A stretch of 42,771 nucleotides of DNA from IMG/VR virus record IMGVR_UViG_3300020472_000057, positions 1-42,771 of that record. One strand, 5' to 3'. The position numbers and the translations under genes were made by a program. Under the pieces are notes generated by a model. It was not told the DNA's origin, did not search any database, and saw only the letters and a program-made list of their open reading frames with translations. The stretch is from a virus. Below, one piece after another: positions 31,464 through 37,602 of this stretch. Numbering within the stretch: the first letter of the stretch is position 1; every line of letters starts with the position of its first letter.

Positions 31464-33395
31464 TTATCTTACAATGCTGCCAGAAGTGTAACTTGGGGTA
31501 ACAACATAATTGGATCCTGATGGGTCGATTCCTGAACTAATTTCGTCAACAATCATGTCAACATTACTACTATCTAGTTGCAAATAAAGATCCTGTAATC
31601 CGATAATATCGTTTGATTCGGGAATTGCAGAAATTTCTAAAATTTGAACACTGTCTTTAGTTTTTCCTGATACTATATTTATCGGATCTAATGTAACCCG
31701 ACCTGTTTTATAGTTTATAGTACCAGCCTTCTTTCTTTGAACAACTGGACTAGTAGATCCTTCATTTAATGAGAATAATGAAATACTTCCAGTCTTTTTA
31801 TTAGGATCTGGAATATCAGTAAGATAAACATCTTCATTAATATCCAATACTTTAAAAGTACTTGATCTAATATTATATCCATCCATTGAATTAATATGAA
31901 TTTCATTACCAAAATCAATTGCATATTCAGCAAATTGATCTAGTGCTATTCTTAAGTCTCTTCTCATCTCAACAGTAGTAATATTGGATGTAACAGACTC
32001 ATGACTCTGATCTATGACCTTCAAAAATTTACTATATTTAAATCTTGCACCATACTTATTTAATTCTGAAGATTCAGAATATTTTGTGATATCTTGTTGC
32101 ACTCTTGTAGAAACAAAAGCTGCATTTGGTGCTGCATTCGTATTATAATATACATTGCTATTAGTTTCAATAAAGAGATACTTCAAATCTAATATTTCAG
32201 GGATAATTCCAGCAACAGCATATTTCTTCAAATCCCTTTTAATATTTTGCTTAATCATATTAGGTACAAAATCACCAGTTCTTGGTTTTATACTAATAAA
32301 CACCTTTCCATATTGTGGTGGAACTAACTCTTCACCACCATATACAGAGATTGATTCAGTTTCGGGATAAATTTTATTTGGAATTAGAATTTCATAATCA
32401 TTTGCAGTTAATGCTCTATTCTGAGTGGTATAAACTTGTGGTGCGTACTTTTTAACGGAGTCAGTACTTTCGATGCTCTCACCGCCACTAGAGGGGGTAT
32501 TAACAGTGATTAAAGAGATACCACTGGTTACATTGATATCAACCGAGTTTCTAGTATATGTCAATCTACCTGCGAATGTAAGATTACTCACACCATTAGC
32601 ACTATCACCACTCGCTACGATATAAGAAGCTTCAACAATATTACCATCTTCTAGTGCTTTACCAAAGACTCCATCACCAAAAATTATTTCATATTGCTCA
32701 CTTTCTACTTCATTAATAAAATATATGTTAGAAGTACCGTCAATTGTAGTCCCAGTCGTCTCATTAAAGAGATTATCTTGTCTTACATACTTAACACTAA
32801 CGGTAGAACCTGATGTTGGTTTAACTTTAATGATTAAAGTGTCAAGATCTATACCAGTATTAGGTAAAATGAACCTTTGATTGGGATTTCTAGACGAATA
32901 TGTAAAAGTTTTGTCAAGAAGAGTCCCTTCATAGGTTTCTAATTCCAGAAAAGTTGCTTCACCATCAACAACTGATACTGTTTTATCTTCAGGAAGGTTA
33001 AAAACAAAGGATTGACCACCAAATTGGTTCCCTGTACTAGCAGCTGGACCTTTTGCAAGGGTTAAATTTGCAGGTGCAGGAGTAACACTACTTAAATCTA
33101 CAAAAAATCTTATTTGTGCTCTTGAACATTTCTTTGATCTTGGTAAATATCCTATATTTCTTGCTAATGATACTACATTTTCTCTCAGAGTAGCAGAATC
33201 TATGAATACCTCATTAGATACCATGTTGGCATTGTAAGAGGTTATGTAAGTATTGTATGATAGTACATCAAGAATGGTTGACAGATTAGATCCCTCGAAG
33301 TCATAATCCGTAAAATTGGAATTATTCCTTATATAATCTTTAAGTAAGTCTTTAATCTGGTCAAAATCCAGATTAGTAAAATTTTGAAGAGGCAT
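31464..33395 (-). CDS. gp6: Baseplate wedge subunit (gp6-like)
   Basis: 643 aa; T4 gp6 is 660 aa. gp6 forms the inner baseplate ring that holds the wedges together. Features: N-terminal 'LDVLSYNTYITSYNANMVSNE' and VVSLARNIGYLPRSKKCSRA (residues ~45-100) typical of T4-like gp6; a baseplate-J-like core 'YEIIFGDGVFGKALEDGNIV' near 235-255; and a C-terminal 'SSSFKVLDINEDVYL'-type beta region. The stop is 3 bp from the next gene and the start abuts gp25, so gp25-gp6-gp7 are one tight unit as expected for co-assembled baseplate parts. Confidence 0.93.
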   Translation of the reverse strand: MPLQNFTNLDFDQIKDLLKDYIRNNSNFTDYDFEGSNLSTILDVLSYNTYITSYNANMVSNEVFIDSATLRENVVSLARNIGYLPRSKKCSRAQIRFFVDLSSVTPAPANLTLAKGPAASTGNQFGGQSFVFNLPEDKTVSVVDGEATFLELETYEGTLLDKTFTYSSRNPNQRFILPNTGIDLDTLIIKVKPTSGSTVSVKYVRQDNLFNETTGTTIDGTSNIYFINEVESEQYEIIFGDGVFGKALEDGNIVEASYIVASGDSANGVSNLTFAGRLTYTRNSVDINVTSGISLITVNTPSSGGESIESTDSVKKYAPQVYTTQNRALTANDYEILIPNKIYPETESISVYGGEELVPPQYGKVFISIKPRTGDFVPNMIKQNIKRDLKKYAVAGIIPEILDLKYLFIETNSNVYYNTNAAPNAAFVSTRVQQDITKYSESSELNKYGARFKYSKFLKVIDQSHESVTSNITTVEMRRDLRIALDQFAEYAIDFGNEIHINSMDGYNIRSSTFKVLDINEDVYLTDIPDPNKKTGSISLFSLNEGSTSPVVQRKKAGTINYKTGRVTLDPINIVSGKTKDSVQILEISAIPESNDIIGLQDLYLQLDSSNVDMIVDEISSGIDPSGSNYVVTPSYTSGSIVR

Positions 33396-33797
33396 TTATC
33401 TAGTTGGCTGTAACACAAATTCTAATGATTGAGGTGGGGCATCGATTCCCACTATTTCATATACGATTGTTGCTTCAAAATTGTTATTATCATAATCAGG
33501 AAATACTGCAACATCTCTCAATATAACCCTAGGTTCATAGATTTCTATAGATTCTCTAATTTCATCCTTAATATTAACTGCAGTTACTTCATCAATACTC
33601 TCAAATAGTAAGGAACTGATGTTTGAACCGAAGTCTGGTTGAAAAGGTTTCTCTCCAGGGATAGTAAAGACAATATTTCTTATAGAACGAGCAATTGCTT
33701 GCTCATTTTTTAGTGGAACTAGGTCATCATTAAGAGGATTAATCTTAAATGAAGCACTAATATCCCTAAATCCTTGACTTACCCTTTCTAAAGGCAT
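33396..33797 (-). CDS. gp25: Baseplate wedge subunit, lysozyme-like fold (gp25)
   Basis: 133 aa, matching T4 gp25 (132 aa). The core signature is present: ARSIRNIVFTIPGEKPFQPD followed by FGSNISSLLFE (residues ~36-68), then IEIYEPRVILRDV, the usual gp25 'YEPRV' strand. gp25 helps gp6 close the wedge around the tail tube; despite the family label it is not expected to be a lysozyme. First gene of the structural block, with an AATAAATA late-promoter-like motif about 22 bp upstream of the ATG. Confidence 0.95.
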   Translation of the reverse strand: MPLERVSQGFRDISASFKINPLNDDLVPLKNEQAIARSIRNIVFTIPGEKPFQPDFGSNISSLLFESIDEVTAVNIKDEIRESIEIYEPRVILRDVAVFPDYDNNNFEATIVYEIVGIDAPPQSLEFVLQPTR

Positions 33798-33818
33798 AAA
33801 AATTACCTAGACCTATAT

Positions 33819-33826
33819 TATTTATT
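33819..33826 (-). promoter_or_regulatory. Late-promoter-like AATAAATA before gp25
   Basis: AATAAATA differs from the T4 late consensus TATAAATA by one base and sits in the 37-bp gap ahead of gp25, the head of the structural block. The gap holds little else. Confidence 0.45.
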
Positions 33827-33834
33827 AAGGTTTA

Positions 33835-33996
33835 TTACCTGTATTCAGTAATTACCTCATAACTTTCGATTTCATAGTCTAAACCATCATCAGGATCGTC
33901 AAGACGTTCATAAAAGTCCTGAGATTTCTCCATTTTGTCGCTTTTCTTAGGTGTTAGATCGTCTTCCATGATCTCTCTAAGCATTTTAGGTGCCAT
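33835..33996 (-). CDS. Small acidic protein upstream of gp25
   Basis: 53 aa from MAPKMLREIMEDDL. This start is chosen over an ATG 17 codons earlier because GGAG lies eight bases before it (GGAGATCACA-ATG), while the longer form has no SD. The product is highly charged (EDDL, DDPDDGLDYEIESYE), predicted helical at the N-terminus, with no membrane segment. It is separated from the upstream pair of tiny genes by a gap carrying CTAAATA. Not recognised; an assembly cofactor is possible from position alone. Confidence 0.65.
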   Translation of the reverse strand: MAPKMLREIMEDDLTPKKSDKMEKSQDFYERLDDPDDGLDYEIESYEVITEYR

Positions 33997-34054
33997 TGTG
34001 ATCTCCAATACGATGGTGTGCATTAAAAAAGTGCCTAAAAGAGACAATTTAGTC

Positions 34055-34061
34055 TATTTAG
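34055..34061 (-). promoter_or_regulatory. Late-promoter-like CTAAATA before the 53-aa gene
   Basis: CTAAATAGACTAAATT lies in the 77-bp gap after the 47-aa gene. It could start a late transcript reading into gp25 and the baseplate genes. Confidence 0.4.
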
Positions 34062-34073
34062 ACACTATATGTG

Positions 34074-34217
34074 TTATTTGCCCTGGCCTCTATATCGCTT
34101 TGGTGCTTTGTTACGAGAGGAGGCAGCATATTTCGTATGTTTTCCTGTTCCTTGCCGAGTTTTTTTCGGTTTCGTTTCGATAAACGTTTCAGGATTCCAT
34201 GCTACTGATTTAGCCAT
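34074..34217 (-). CDS. Small basic cyanophage protein, 47 aa
   Basis: 47 aa. The C-terminal two thirds are strongly basic: KPKKTRQGTGKHTKYAASSR then APKRYRGQGK. The 'TRQG-x(3)-TKYAASSRN-x(4)-KRYRGQG' pattern is one I recall from a small protein common in T4-like cyanophages, so the gene is real despite its size. No function is known to me; the charge would suit nucleic acid or ribosome binding. It starts two bases after the stop of the 28-aa gene, so the two are probably translated together. Confidence 0.75.
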   Translation of the reverse strand: MAKSVAWNPETFIETKPKKTRQGTGKHTKYAASSRNKAPKRYRGQGK

Positions 34218-34219
34218 AT

Positions 34220-34306
34220 TTAATGTGGGTTAAATGATTTAAGATAAAGGGCAAATCCAGTTATACCAAGTACGAGGAAAAGCCCGAGACACGACGCAAA
34301 TTGCAT
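34220..34306 (-). CDS. Single-pass membrane microprotein, 28 aa
   Basis: 28 aa. A hydrophobic stretch (CLGLFLVLGITGFALYL, residues 6-22) forms one predicted transmembrane helix, followed by a short polar tail (KSFNPH). The ATG is 3 bp after the glycosyltransferase stop and the stop is 2 bp before the next ATG, so it is embedded in a tight three-gene run, which supports it as a gene. Tiny membrane proteins with similar 'GFALYLK' ends occur in other cyanomyophages as I remember them. Role unknown. Confidence 0.6.
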   Translation of the reverse strand: MQFASCLGLFLVLGITGFALYLKSFNPH

Positions 34307-34309
34307 AAT

Positions 34310-35092
34310 TTAGATAATACGAGTTTTTTCGTGACCGACACGAATACGAGGATCCGCCCAGATCTTATAACCTGCTTCAATGCAGTCTAAACAGAAACTA
34401 ACGTCCTCTCCACACATATCCTGAACCTCACCAGATTCAAAGACTTGCATCTTAGGAGCAAACCAAGGATACTCAAGGTTTTCAAATACACCTTTCTTAA
34501 TAAGCACCCAACCAAAACCAGTGTAATCACAAGTGAATGGTTTCTTACGCTTACCCATTGTCTCAACGGTTTCGTGATTCATAACACCACCGTTCTTACG
34601 GAAGTCATCCTCTTCAAGCCAGTGTGCAACGGAAGTAGTAGTACCATCTTCAGTGGCATACCATCCTGCTGCTACTTCTGCTTCTTCTGTCTCCTTCCCT
34701 TCAACTTCTGCGGGTAATGCTAAATCGCATAACTGCCAGAACTTAGAAGTGTCAAAGACTATATCACTATCAATCCAGAGTTGGTAATCATATTCTAACT
34801 TACCATCCCAAGGAATTTGTTTTGAACCACGTAGTACATTAGCACCAAGTACCTTACAACGTGCAAAGTTTACCATTGATGAGTAATCTTGTGATATCTG
34901 AATACTCATATTGTTCTGTACCATATCAAAGCACAGTTGAACAAAATTCTTTAAAAAGATATAAGAACATCCTCTACCTGGTAAGCAAAAGACAATCTTC
35001 TTTCCTCTCATTCGTTCTTTAATTGCATCTATGTCCCATTCAGGGCCTTTTGCTTTAGGTGCAACTGTTTTTACCTTAAATCCTTTAGCCAT
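34310..35092 (-). CDS. GT-A-type glycosyltransferase
   Basis: 260 aa. A DSD metal-binding motif (residues 108-110, in YQLWIDSDIVF) is preceded by a nucleotide-binding-type start (KKIVFCLPGRGCSYIF). A C-terminal CGEDVSFCLDCIEAGYKIWA (residues ~227-246) provides the acidic catalytic-type ED, followed by VGHE (His ~254). This arrangement is that of family-2-like GT-A glycosyltransferases. In phages such enzymes can modify virion proteins, phage DNA or host surface sugars; the substrate here is not readable. Upstream is a sigma-70-type promoter (TTGACA-17-TAAAAT) and a CTAAATA motif in its spacer, so early and late expression are both possible. Confidence 0.75.
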   Translation of the reverse strand: MAKGFKVKTVAPKAKGPEWDIDAIKERMRGKKIVFCLPGRGCSYIFLKNFVQLCFDMVQNNMSIQISQDYSSMVNFARCKVLGANVLRGSKQIPWDGKLEYDYQLWIDSDIVFDTSKFWQLCDLALPAEVEGKETEEAEVAAGWYATEDGTTTSVAHWLEEDDFRKNGGVMNHETVETMGKRKKPFTCDYTGFGWVLIKKGVFENLEYPWFAPKMQVFESGEVQDMCGEDVSFCLDCIEAGYKIWADPRIRVGHEKTRII

Positions 35093-35115
35093 AAAAGTTA
35101 ACTCACTTCAATGTT

Positions 35116-35144
35116 ATTTTAACAGTTTATTTAGTAATTGTCAA
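35116..35144 (-). promoter_or_regulatory. Sigma-70-type promoter for the glycosyltransferase
   Basis: TTGACA at 35139-35144, a 17-bp spacer, TAAAAT at 35116-35121, about 25 bp upstream of the gene start. The -35 overlaps the stop codon of the 82-aa gene. Confidence 0.7.
35128..35134 (-). promoter_or_regulatory. Late-promoter-like CTAAATA inside a sigma-70 promoter spacer
   Basis: CTAAATAAA sits within the 17-bp spacer of the adjacent sigma-70-type promoter. If both work, the gene would switch from host to phage control. Confidence 0.35.
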
Positions 35145-35389
35145 TAAGAATCTTCGTCTATAGGTGTGGTATATACTACTCTTCCAGGACCACCATATCC
35201 TACCTTACCTTGTAACTTAGTATATGATAGATCTTCCTTTTCATAATCAGTTGTTATTAAATCTATCATTACATGTAACATCTGCCATTTCTCATCAAAA
35301 TCTTCCTCATCTAAATTCCAATATATTGGTTTGTCCTTTAAATAAATGTGATACGTAATATCATCAATGTTTTGCATCATCCTCAACAT
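35141..35389 (-). CDS. Conserved small cyanophage protein, 82 aa
   Basis: 82 aa, acidic, with 'DITYHIYLKDKPIYWNLDEEDFDEKWQMLHVMI' near the N-terminus and 'EDLSYTKLQGK-GYGGPG' toward the end. I recall similar small proteins with 'DITYHIY ... EMLHIMVD ... EDLSYE' in other cyanomyophages, where they have no assigned function. The start is ambiguous: the first ATG gives MLRMMQNI, but GAGG lies only a few bases before the fourth and fifth codons, so MMQNI or MQNI may be used. It starts 8 bp after the desaturase stop and is probably cotranscribed with it. Confidence 0.75.
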   Translation of the reverse strand: MLRMMQNIDDITYHIYLKDKPIYWNLDEEDFDEKWQMLHVMIDLITTDYEKEDLSYTKLQGKVGYGGPGRVVYTTPIDEDSY

Positions 35390-35397
35390 AAACTGAT

Positions 35398-36180
35398 TTA
35401 TATATTACTTGGTAGCCGTACATTCTTTGCTAACCCAAGTTTCTTTAATAATACTATATGATACCATGTTATGTCAAATTCATTCTTCAAATAACTTAAT
35501 TTTGCAGACTCTGGATATTCGTGATGATTATTATGCCATCCCTCACCAAATGAAATTAAAGAAATTAAAGGGTTATTTAATCCAGGTACTTCACTAAATG
35601 TTTGATATCCCCATTTATGAGTAACAGAATTAACAATAACAGTAGCATGAAAGGTATATACTAATCTTACAGGTATACCCCATAATACAAATGACCATCC
35701 TCCCAAACTATACAGAAGAACTCCAAGGGGGATTTGTAATGTCCAAAACCATTTGTCTAGCCATCTATAATAAGTATCATCTATTATATCACTTACATAC
35801 TCTCTATTAGCATACGGAGGATTCTTGAATAACCATCCCATATGACTCCACCAAAAACCTTCTTCACTATTATGCGGATCTAACTCAGTATCTGAATGCT
35901 TATGATGTTGTCGATGTATACTAACCCAACGTAGAGGACCAAACTGATAAGACAATGCTCCAAGTGTGGCAATGACTCTCTCAAACCATAGAGGTACTTC
36001 AAATGATCTATGTGCTAGTAGACGATGATATCCTAATGTCAACCCAAAACAACCAGTCAACCAGAAGGAAAAAATAAACACTAAAAAACTTCCCCAACTA
36101 CAAAACTGAGGAAGTAATGCAACTATTGCTAATACATGTACTATTACCTGAAACGTAATAGATGTAAAACCCTTATTCAT
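35398..36180 (-). CDS. Acyl-lipid (delta-9 type) fatty acid desaturase
   Basis: 260 aa integral membrane di-iron desaturase. All three histidine boxes are intact: HRLLAH (52-57), HRQHH (89-93) and HNNHH (216-220). 'GLTLGYHRLLAHRSFEVP' and FGEGWHNNHHEYPESA are typical of cyanobacterial DesC-type enzymes, which introduce a double bond at C9 of glycerolipid acyl chains using ferredoxin. Hydrophobic segments (about 10-48 and 150-185) fit the four-helix topology. Desaturases of this class are known auxiliary metabolic genes of cyanophages; the likely effect is altered thylakoid or membrane fluidity during infection. A near-consensus sigma-70 promoter lies 226 bp upstream with a long leader. AGGG lies four bases before the ATG. 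Confidence 0.93.
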   Translation of the reverse strand: MNKGFTSITFQVIVHVLAIVALLPQFCSWGSFLVFIFSFWLTGCFGLTLGYHRLLAHRSFEVPLWFERVIATLGALSYQFGPLRWVSIHRQHHKHSDTELDPHNSEEGFWWSHMGWLFKNPPYANREYVSDIIDDTYYRWLDKWFWTLQIPLGVLLYSLGGWSFVLWGIPVRLVYTFHATVIVNSVTHKWGYQTFSEVPGLNNPLISLISFGEGWHNNHHEYPESAKLSYLKNEFDITWYHIVLLKKLGLAKNVRLPSNI

Positions 36181-36399
36181 GAAACCCTATACGGCGAAAA
36201 ATTTCTGGCCGATATTTTTTATATATTAATATCTCTCTCTCGATTTGTCACCTCTGTAGGTTAGCTACTTCGATTTTTCTAACAACGCCCCACCGCCCAA
36301 CATCAACAACGCCGCCCTAATACTGCGAATCACGGTATTACATAGACTGTCAAATACGCATAATCAAACTATCATAAACTGTGCAGCCACTATGTGTTA
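36181..36399 (-). other. Long desaturase leader with GC-rich direct repeat
   Basis: About 220 bp between the sigma-70 promoter and the desaturase ATG, with no convincing ORF. At about 36287-36326 (minus strand) GGGCGGCGTTGTT is followed by GGGCGGTGGGGCGTTGTT, a GC-rich direct repeat in an otherwise AT-rich region. Nearer the ATG, CGGC and GCCG flank AGAAATTTTT and can form a short stem. A structured or regulatory leader is possible; no known riboswitch consensus was recognised. Confidence 0.4.
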
Positions 36400-36405
36400 C
36401 TTATC

Positions 36406-36434
36406 ATTATAACATATATGCAGGAGAGTGTCAA
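36406..36434 (-). promoter_or_regulatory. Consensus sigma-70 promoter upstream of desaturase, inside dyads
   Basis: TTGACA (36429-36434), a 17-bp spacer, TATAAT (36406-36411). The -35 falls in the loop of a 10-bp dyad (TGCAGGGGAG with CTCTCCTGCA, 36419-36428 and 36438-36447, one G-T pair). A wider pair, AACTGTGCAG (36377-36386) and CTGCACAGTT (36443-36452), flanks the whole promoter. Such nesting suggests an operator, though no repressor is identifiable. Confidence 0.8.
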
Positions 36435-36460
36435 TAACTCCCCTGCACAGTTGTTGTTAC

Positions 36461-36565
36461 TTATAGTGCTGTAGTTTGTACCTCGCTGATGTCATCCAAG
36501 ACGGCAAGGATTTCATTTCCATTGTTTGCATTTTCAAGAAGGAAGATTGCAAAGGTTTTAGACAT
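36461..36565 (-). CDS. Small protein of 34 aa, unknown function
   Basis: 34 aa (MSKTFAIFLLENANNGNEIL ... VLDDISEVQTTAL). It starts with a beta-alpha pattern, is acidic overall, and has no membrane segment. It follows the 57-aa gene and would be read from the consensus promoter at 36843-36871. No SD is apparent. Its plausible amino acid composition and position in a small-gene run argue for a gene, but size makes this uncertain. Confidence 0.45.
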   Translation of the reverse strand: MSKTFAIFLLENANNGNEILAVLDDISEVQTTAL

Positions 36566-36632
36566 AATAAGGCAGGTAATAAGGTGTTCAATTTGTGTAA
36601 CTTTAGGGCTAACACATTCCCATGCTTAAGTG

Positions 36633-36806
36633 TTAATAACGGTCAGGAATACTTAGCGACTCAGTGTAACTAACTACTGACTCATTATCCTGCAAATCTA
36701 AGACTTTCCGCCAGTCAATTTGTTGCGGATTAAAGTCATCTTCCACACAGACTTCTAGGGTTATTCTATACTTTTCGGATGTACGGTTGTTGATAGAAAC
36801 TGCCAT
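36633..36806 (-). CDS. Small acidic protein of 57 aa behind an early promoter
   Basis: 57 aa from MAVSINNRTSEKYRITLEV. A longer GTG-initiated reading (to 36890) is rejected because it would include the -35 and -10 boxes at 36843-36871; the ATG chosen lies about 30 bases after the expected transcription start. The sequence alternates hydrophobic and polar residues (YRITLEVCVEDD; DWRKVLDLQDNESVVSY), suggesting a small beta-rich fold. As the first gene behind a perfect host-type promoter it could be an immediate-early product. Family not recognised. Confidence 0.6.
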   Translation of the reverse strand: MAVSINNRTSEKYRITLEVCVEDDFNPQQIDWRKVLDLQDNESVVSYTESLSIPDRY

Positions 36807-36842
36807 GAGATTAGAGTTTGGTTGGAGTAACTTATATAAGAC

Positions 36843-36871
36843 ATTATAGGATAGATTCCTTATACTGTCAA
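36843..36871 (-). promoter_or_regulatory. Consensus sigma-70 promoter, minus strand
   Basis: TTGACA (36866-36871), exactly 17 bp, TATAAT (36843-36848): a perfect match to the bacterial housekeeping consensus. It drives the 57-aa and 34-aa genes. It is divergent to the plus-strand promoter whose -35 starts 37 bp away. ACCCCC (36883-36888) and GGGGGT (36904-36909) form a 6-bp dyad between the two. Confidence 0.85.
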
Positions 36872-36908
36872 GTTTTATGTTCACCCCCACAAAATATAAC
36901 TGAGGGGG

Positions 36909-36938
36909 TTGACATTAACAGCGAGATTGTGATATAAT
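36909..36938 (+). promoter_or_regulatory. Consensus sigma-70 promoter, plus strand, no gene downstream
   Basis: TTGACA (36909-36914), an 18-bp spacer, TATAAT (36933-36938). It is the only promoter I found that reads rightward in a window whose genes all read leftward. It points into the iteron and TTTTCCACA region and then antisense to the tiny genes beyond. A non-coding or origin-priming transcript is the best guess. Confidence 0.75.
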
Positions 36939-36970
36939 GCTCGCTAAGATAACAACACTGAGAGACATTA

Positions 36971-37036
36971 ATTCCACAGATTACAATGTCTTTATTAACA
37001 TTTATTCCACTGATTAACTCTCCTTTATTAACACCC
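36971..37036. repeat. Two tandem 33-bp iterons
   Basis: Units 36971-37003 and 37004-37036 align without gaps: both begin ATTCCAC-w-GATTA, and both contain C then TTTATTAACA at the same offset (23 of 33 positions identical). They lie between the rightward promoter and the TTTTCCACA boxes. The arrangement resembles replication-origin iterons; the initiator is unknown. Confidence 0.65.
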
Positions 37037-37037
37037 T

Positions 37038-37144
37038 TGTGGAAAAGTATAAAACACGTGGGTATATTTATAAGGGCATTTTGAAAGGCATTTAATATAC
37101 TTTTCCACAGATTTACCCCTATAACTAACAATAACTGTGGAAAA
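37038..37144. other. Cluster of three TTTTCCACA (DnaA-box-like) sites with inverted repeat
   Basis: Exact TTTTCCACA at 37038-37046 (minus), 37101-37109 (plus) and 37136-37144 (minus). The first two lie in a perfect 13-bp inverted repeat, GTGGAAAAGTATA (37039-37051) with TATACTTTTCCAC (37096-37108), 44 bp apart across an AT-rich centre. TTTTCCACA is the DnaA-box form described for cyanobacterial origins. No credible gene covers 36807-37164, so this is read as a candidate replication origin or control site. Confidence 0.55.
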
Positions 37145-37164
37145 CTTAGATAATACATAAGCAC

Positions 37165-37341
37165 TTAATCTACCCCCAGAATACTATCAATATACTCATT
37201 CAATTCGCCTACTTCTTTATCATTTAGGTAATAGATGTAAGTATCACATAGTTCCTCTAATATACTCTTATCCAATGATACTACATCCATCAAATCCTTT
37301 GTCAATTGTTGTGCTTTTTCTGATGTTAATGTGTTAGGCAT
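37165..37341 (-). CDS. Small acidic helical protein, 58 aa
   Basis: 58 aa from MPNTLTSEKAQQL. The frame is open a further 40 codons, but the chosen ATG is directly preceded by AAACTAACAACA, a leader sequence seen before other genes here, and lies inside the end of the previous gene (ATGCCTAA overlap). The product is helical and acidic (DVVSLDKSILEELCDTYIYYL; ELNEYIDSIL). It is the last gene of a tightly overlapping run of five. Not recognised. Confidence 0.6.
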   Translation of the reverse strand: MPNTLTSEKAQQLTKDLMDVVSLDKSILEELCDTYIYYLNDKEVGELNEYIDSILGVD

Positions 37342-37480
37342 TGTTGTTAGTTTCATCCTGAATAATTGGTTTGAGTGGATAAGGAATAGGGTGGAACTTA
37401 GGGAATCTATAGTTATAATCAATGAGTATTTCTTTGTACAAATCTTTATACTCAGGGCCACTATAATCGTTCATTTCCAT
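37334..37480 (-). CDS. Small Pro/Tyr-rich protein, 48 aa
   Basis: 48 aa (MEMNDYSGPEYKDLYKEILI start; FPKFHPIPYPLKPII segment; QDETNNNA end). GAGGA precedes the ATG by ten bases. The final codons ETNNNA are encoded by AAACTAACAACAA, which also serves as leader of the next gene. The reading frame ends eight bases inside that gene. No family recognised; the unusually aromatic and proline-rich centre suggests a peptide that binds a partner rather than an enzyme. Confidence 0.5.
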   Translation of the reverse strand: MEMNDYSGPEYKDLYKEILIDYNYRFPKFHPIPYPLKPIIQDETNNNA

Positions 37481-37482
37481 TG

Positions 37483-37602
37483 TTAATAATTCCTCAAAGT
37501 GCGGTACGGTTTATAACAATATTTACGCTCTCTTTCATCTTCATCCTTATACTTTTCTACATCTTTAGTATCAAGTATTGGGGGTAATTCAGGTCTGTTC
37601 AT
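37483..37602 (-). CDS. Small charged protein, 39 aa
   Basis: 39 aa, charged (DVEKYKDEDERERKYCYKPY). Its ATG overlaps the stop of the preceding membrane peptide (ATGA) and its stop lies two bases before the next ATG, so translation is probably coupled through the run. No SD of its own, consistent with re-initiation. Function unknown. Confidence 0.5.
   Translation of the reverse strand: MNRPELPPILDTKDVEKYKDEDERERKYCYKPYRTLRNY

Noticed and set aside
36476-36673. 65-codon plus-strand reading frame
   Set aside because: It is antisense to the 34-aa gene and the end of the 57-aa gene, and no promoter points into it closely.
36986-37084. 32-codon plus-strand reading frame behind the rightward promoter
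   Set aside because: No SD, and it spans the iterons and the inverted repeat; more likely fortuitous, though a small peptide cannot be excluded.
36868-37164. 98-codon minus-strand reading frame
   Set aside because: It runs through the divergent promoters, the iterons and the TTTTCCACA boxes, has no SD and an odd composition; the repeats explain its 11-residue periodicity.
37301-37312. TTGACA on the minus strand near 37303 as a promoter
   Set aside because: No acceptable -10 at 16-18 bp and it lies inside the 58-aa gene.
37342-37461. N-terminal extension of the 58-aa gene by 40 codons
   Set aside because: It overlaps almost the whole 48-aa gene and lacks an SD, whereas the shorter start has the recurring leader.
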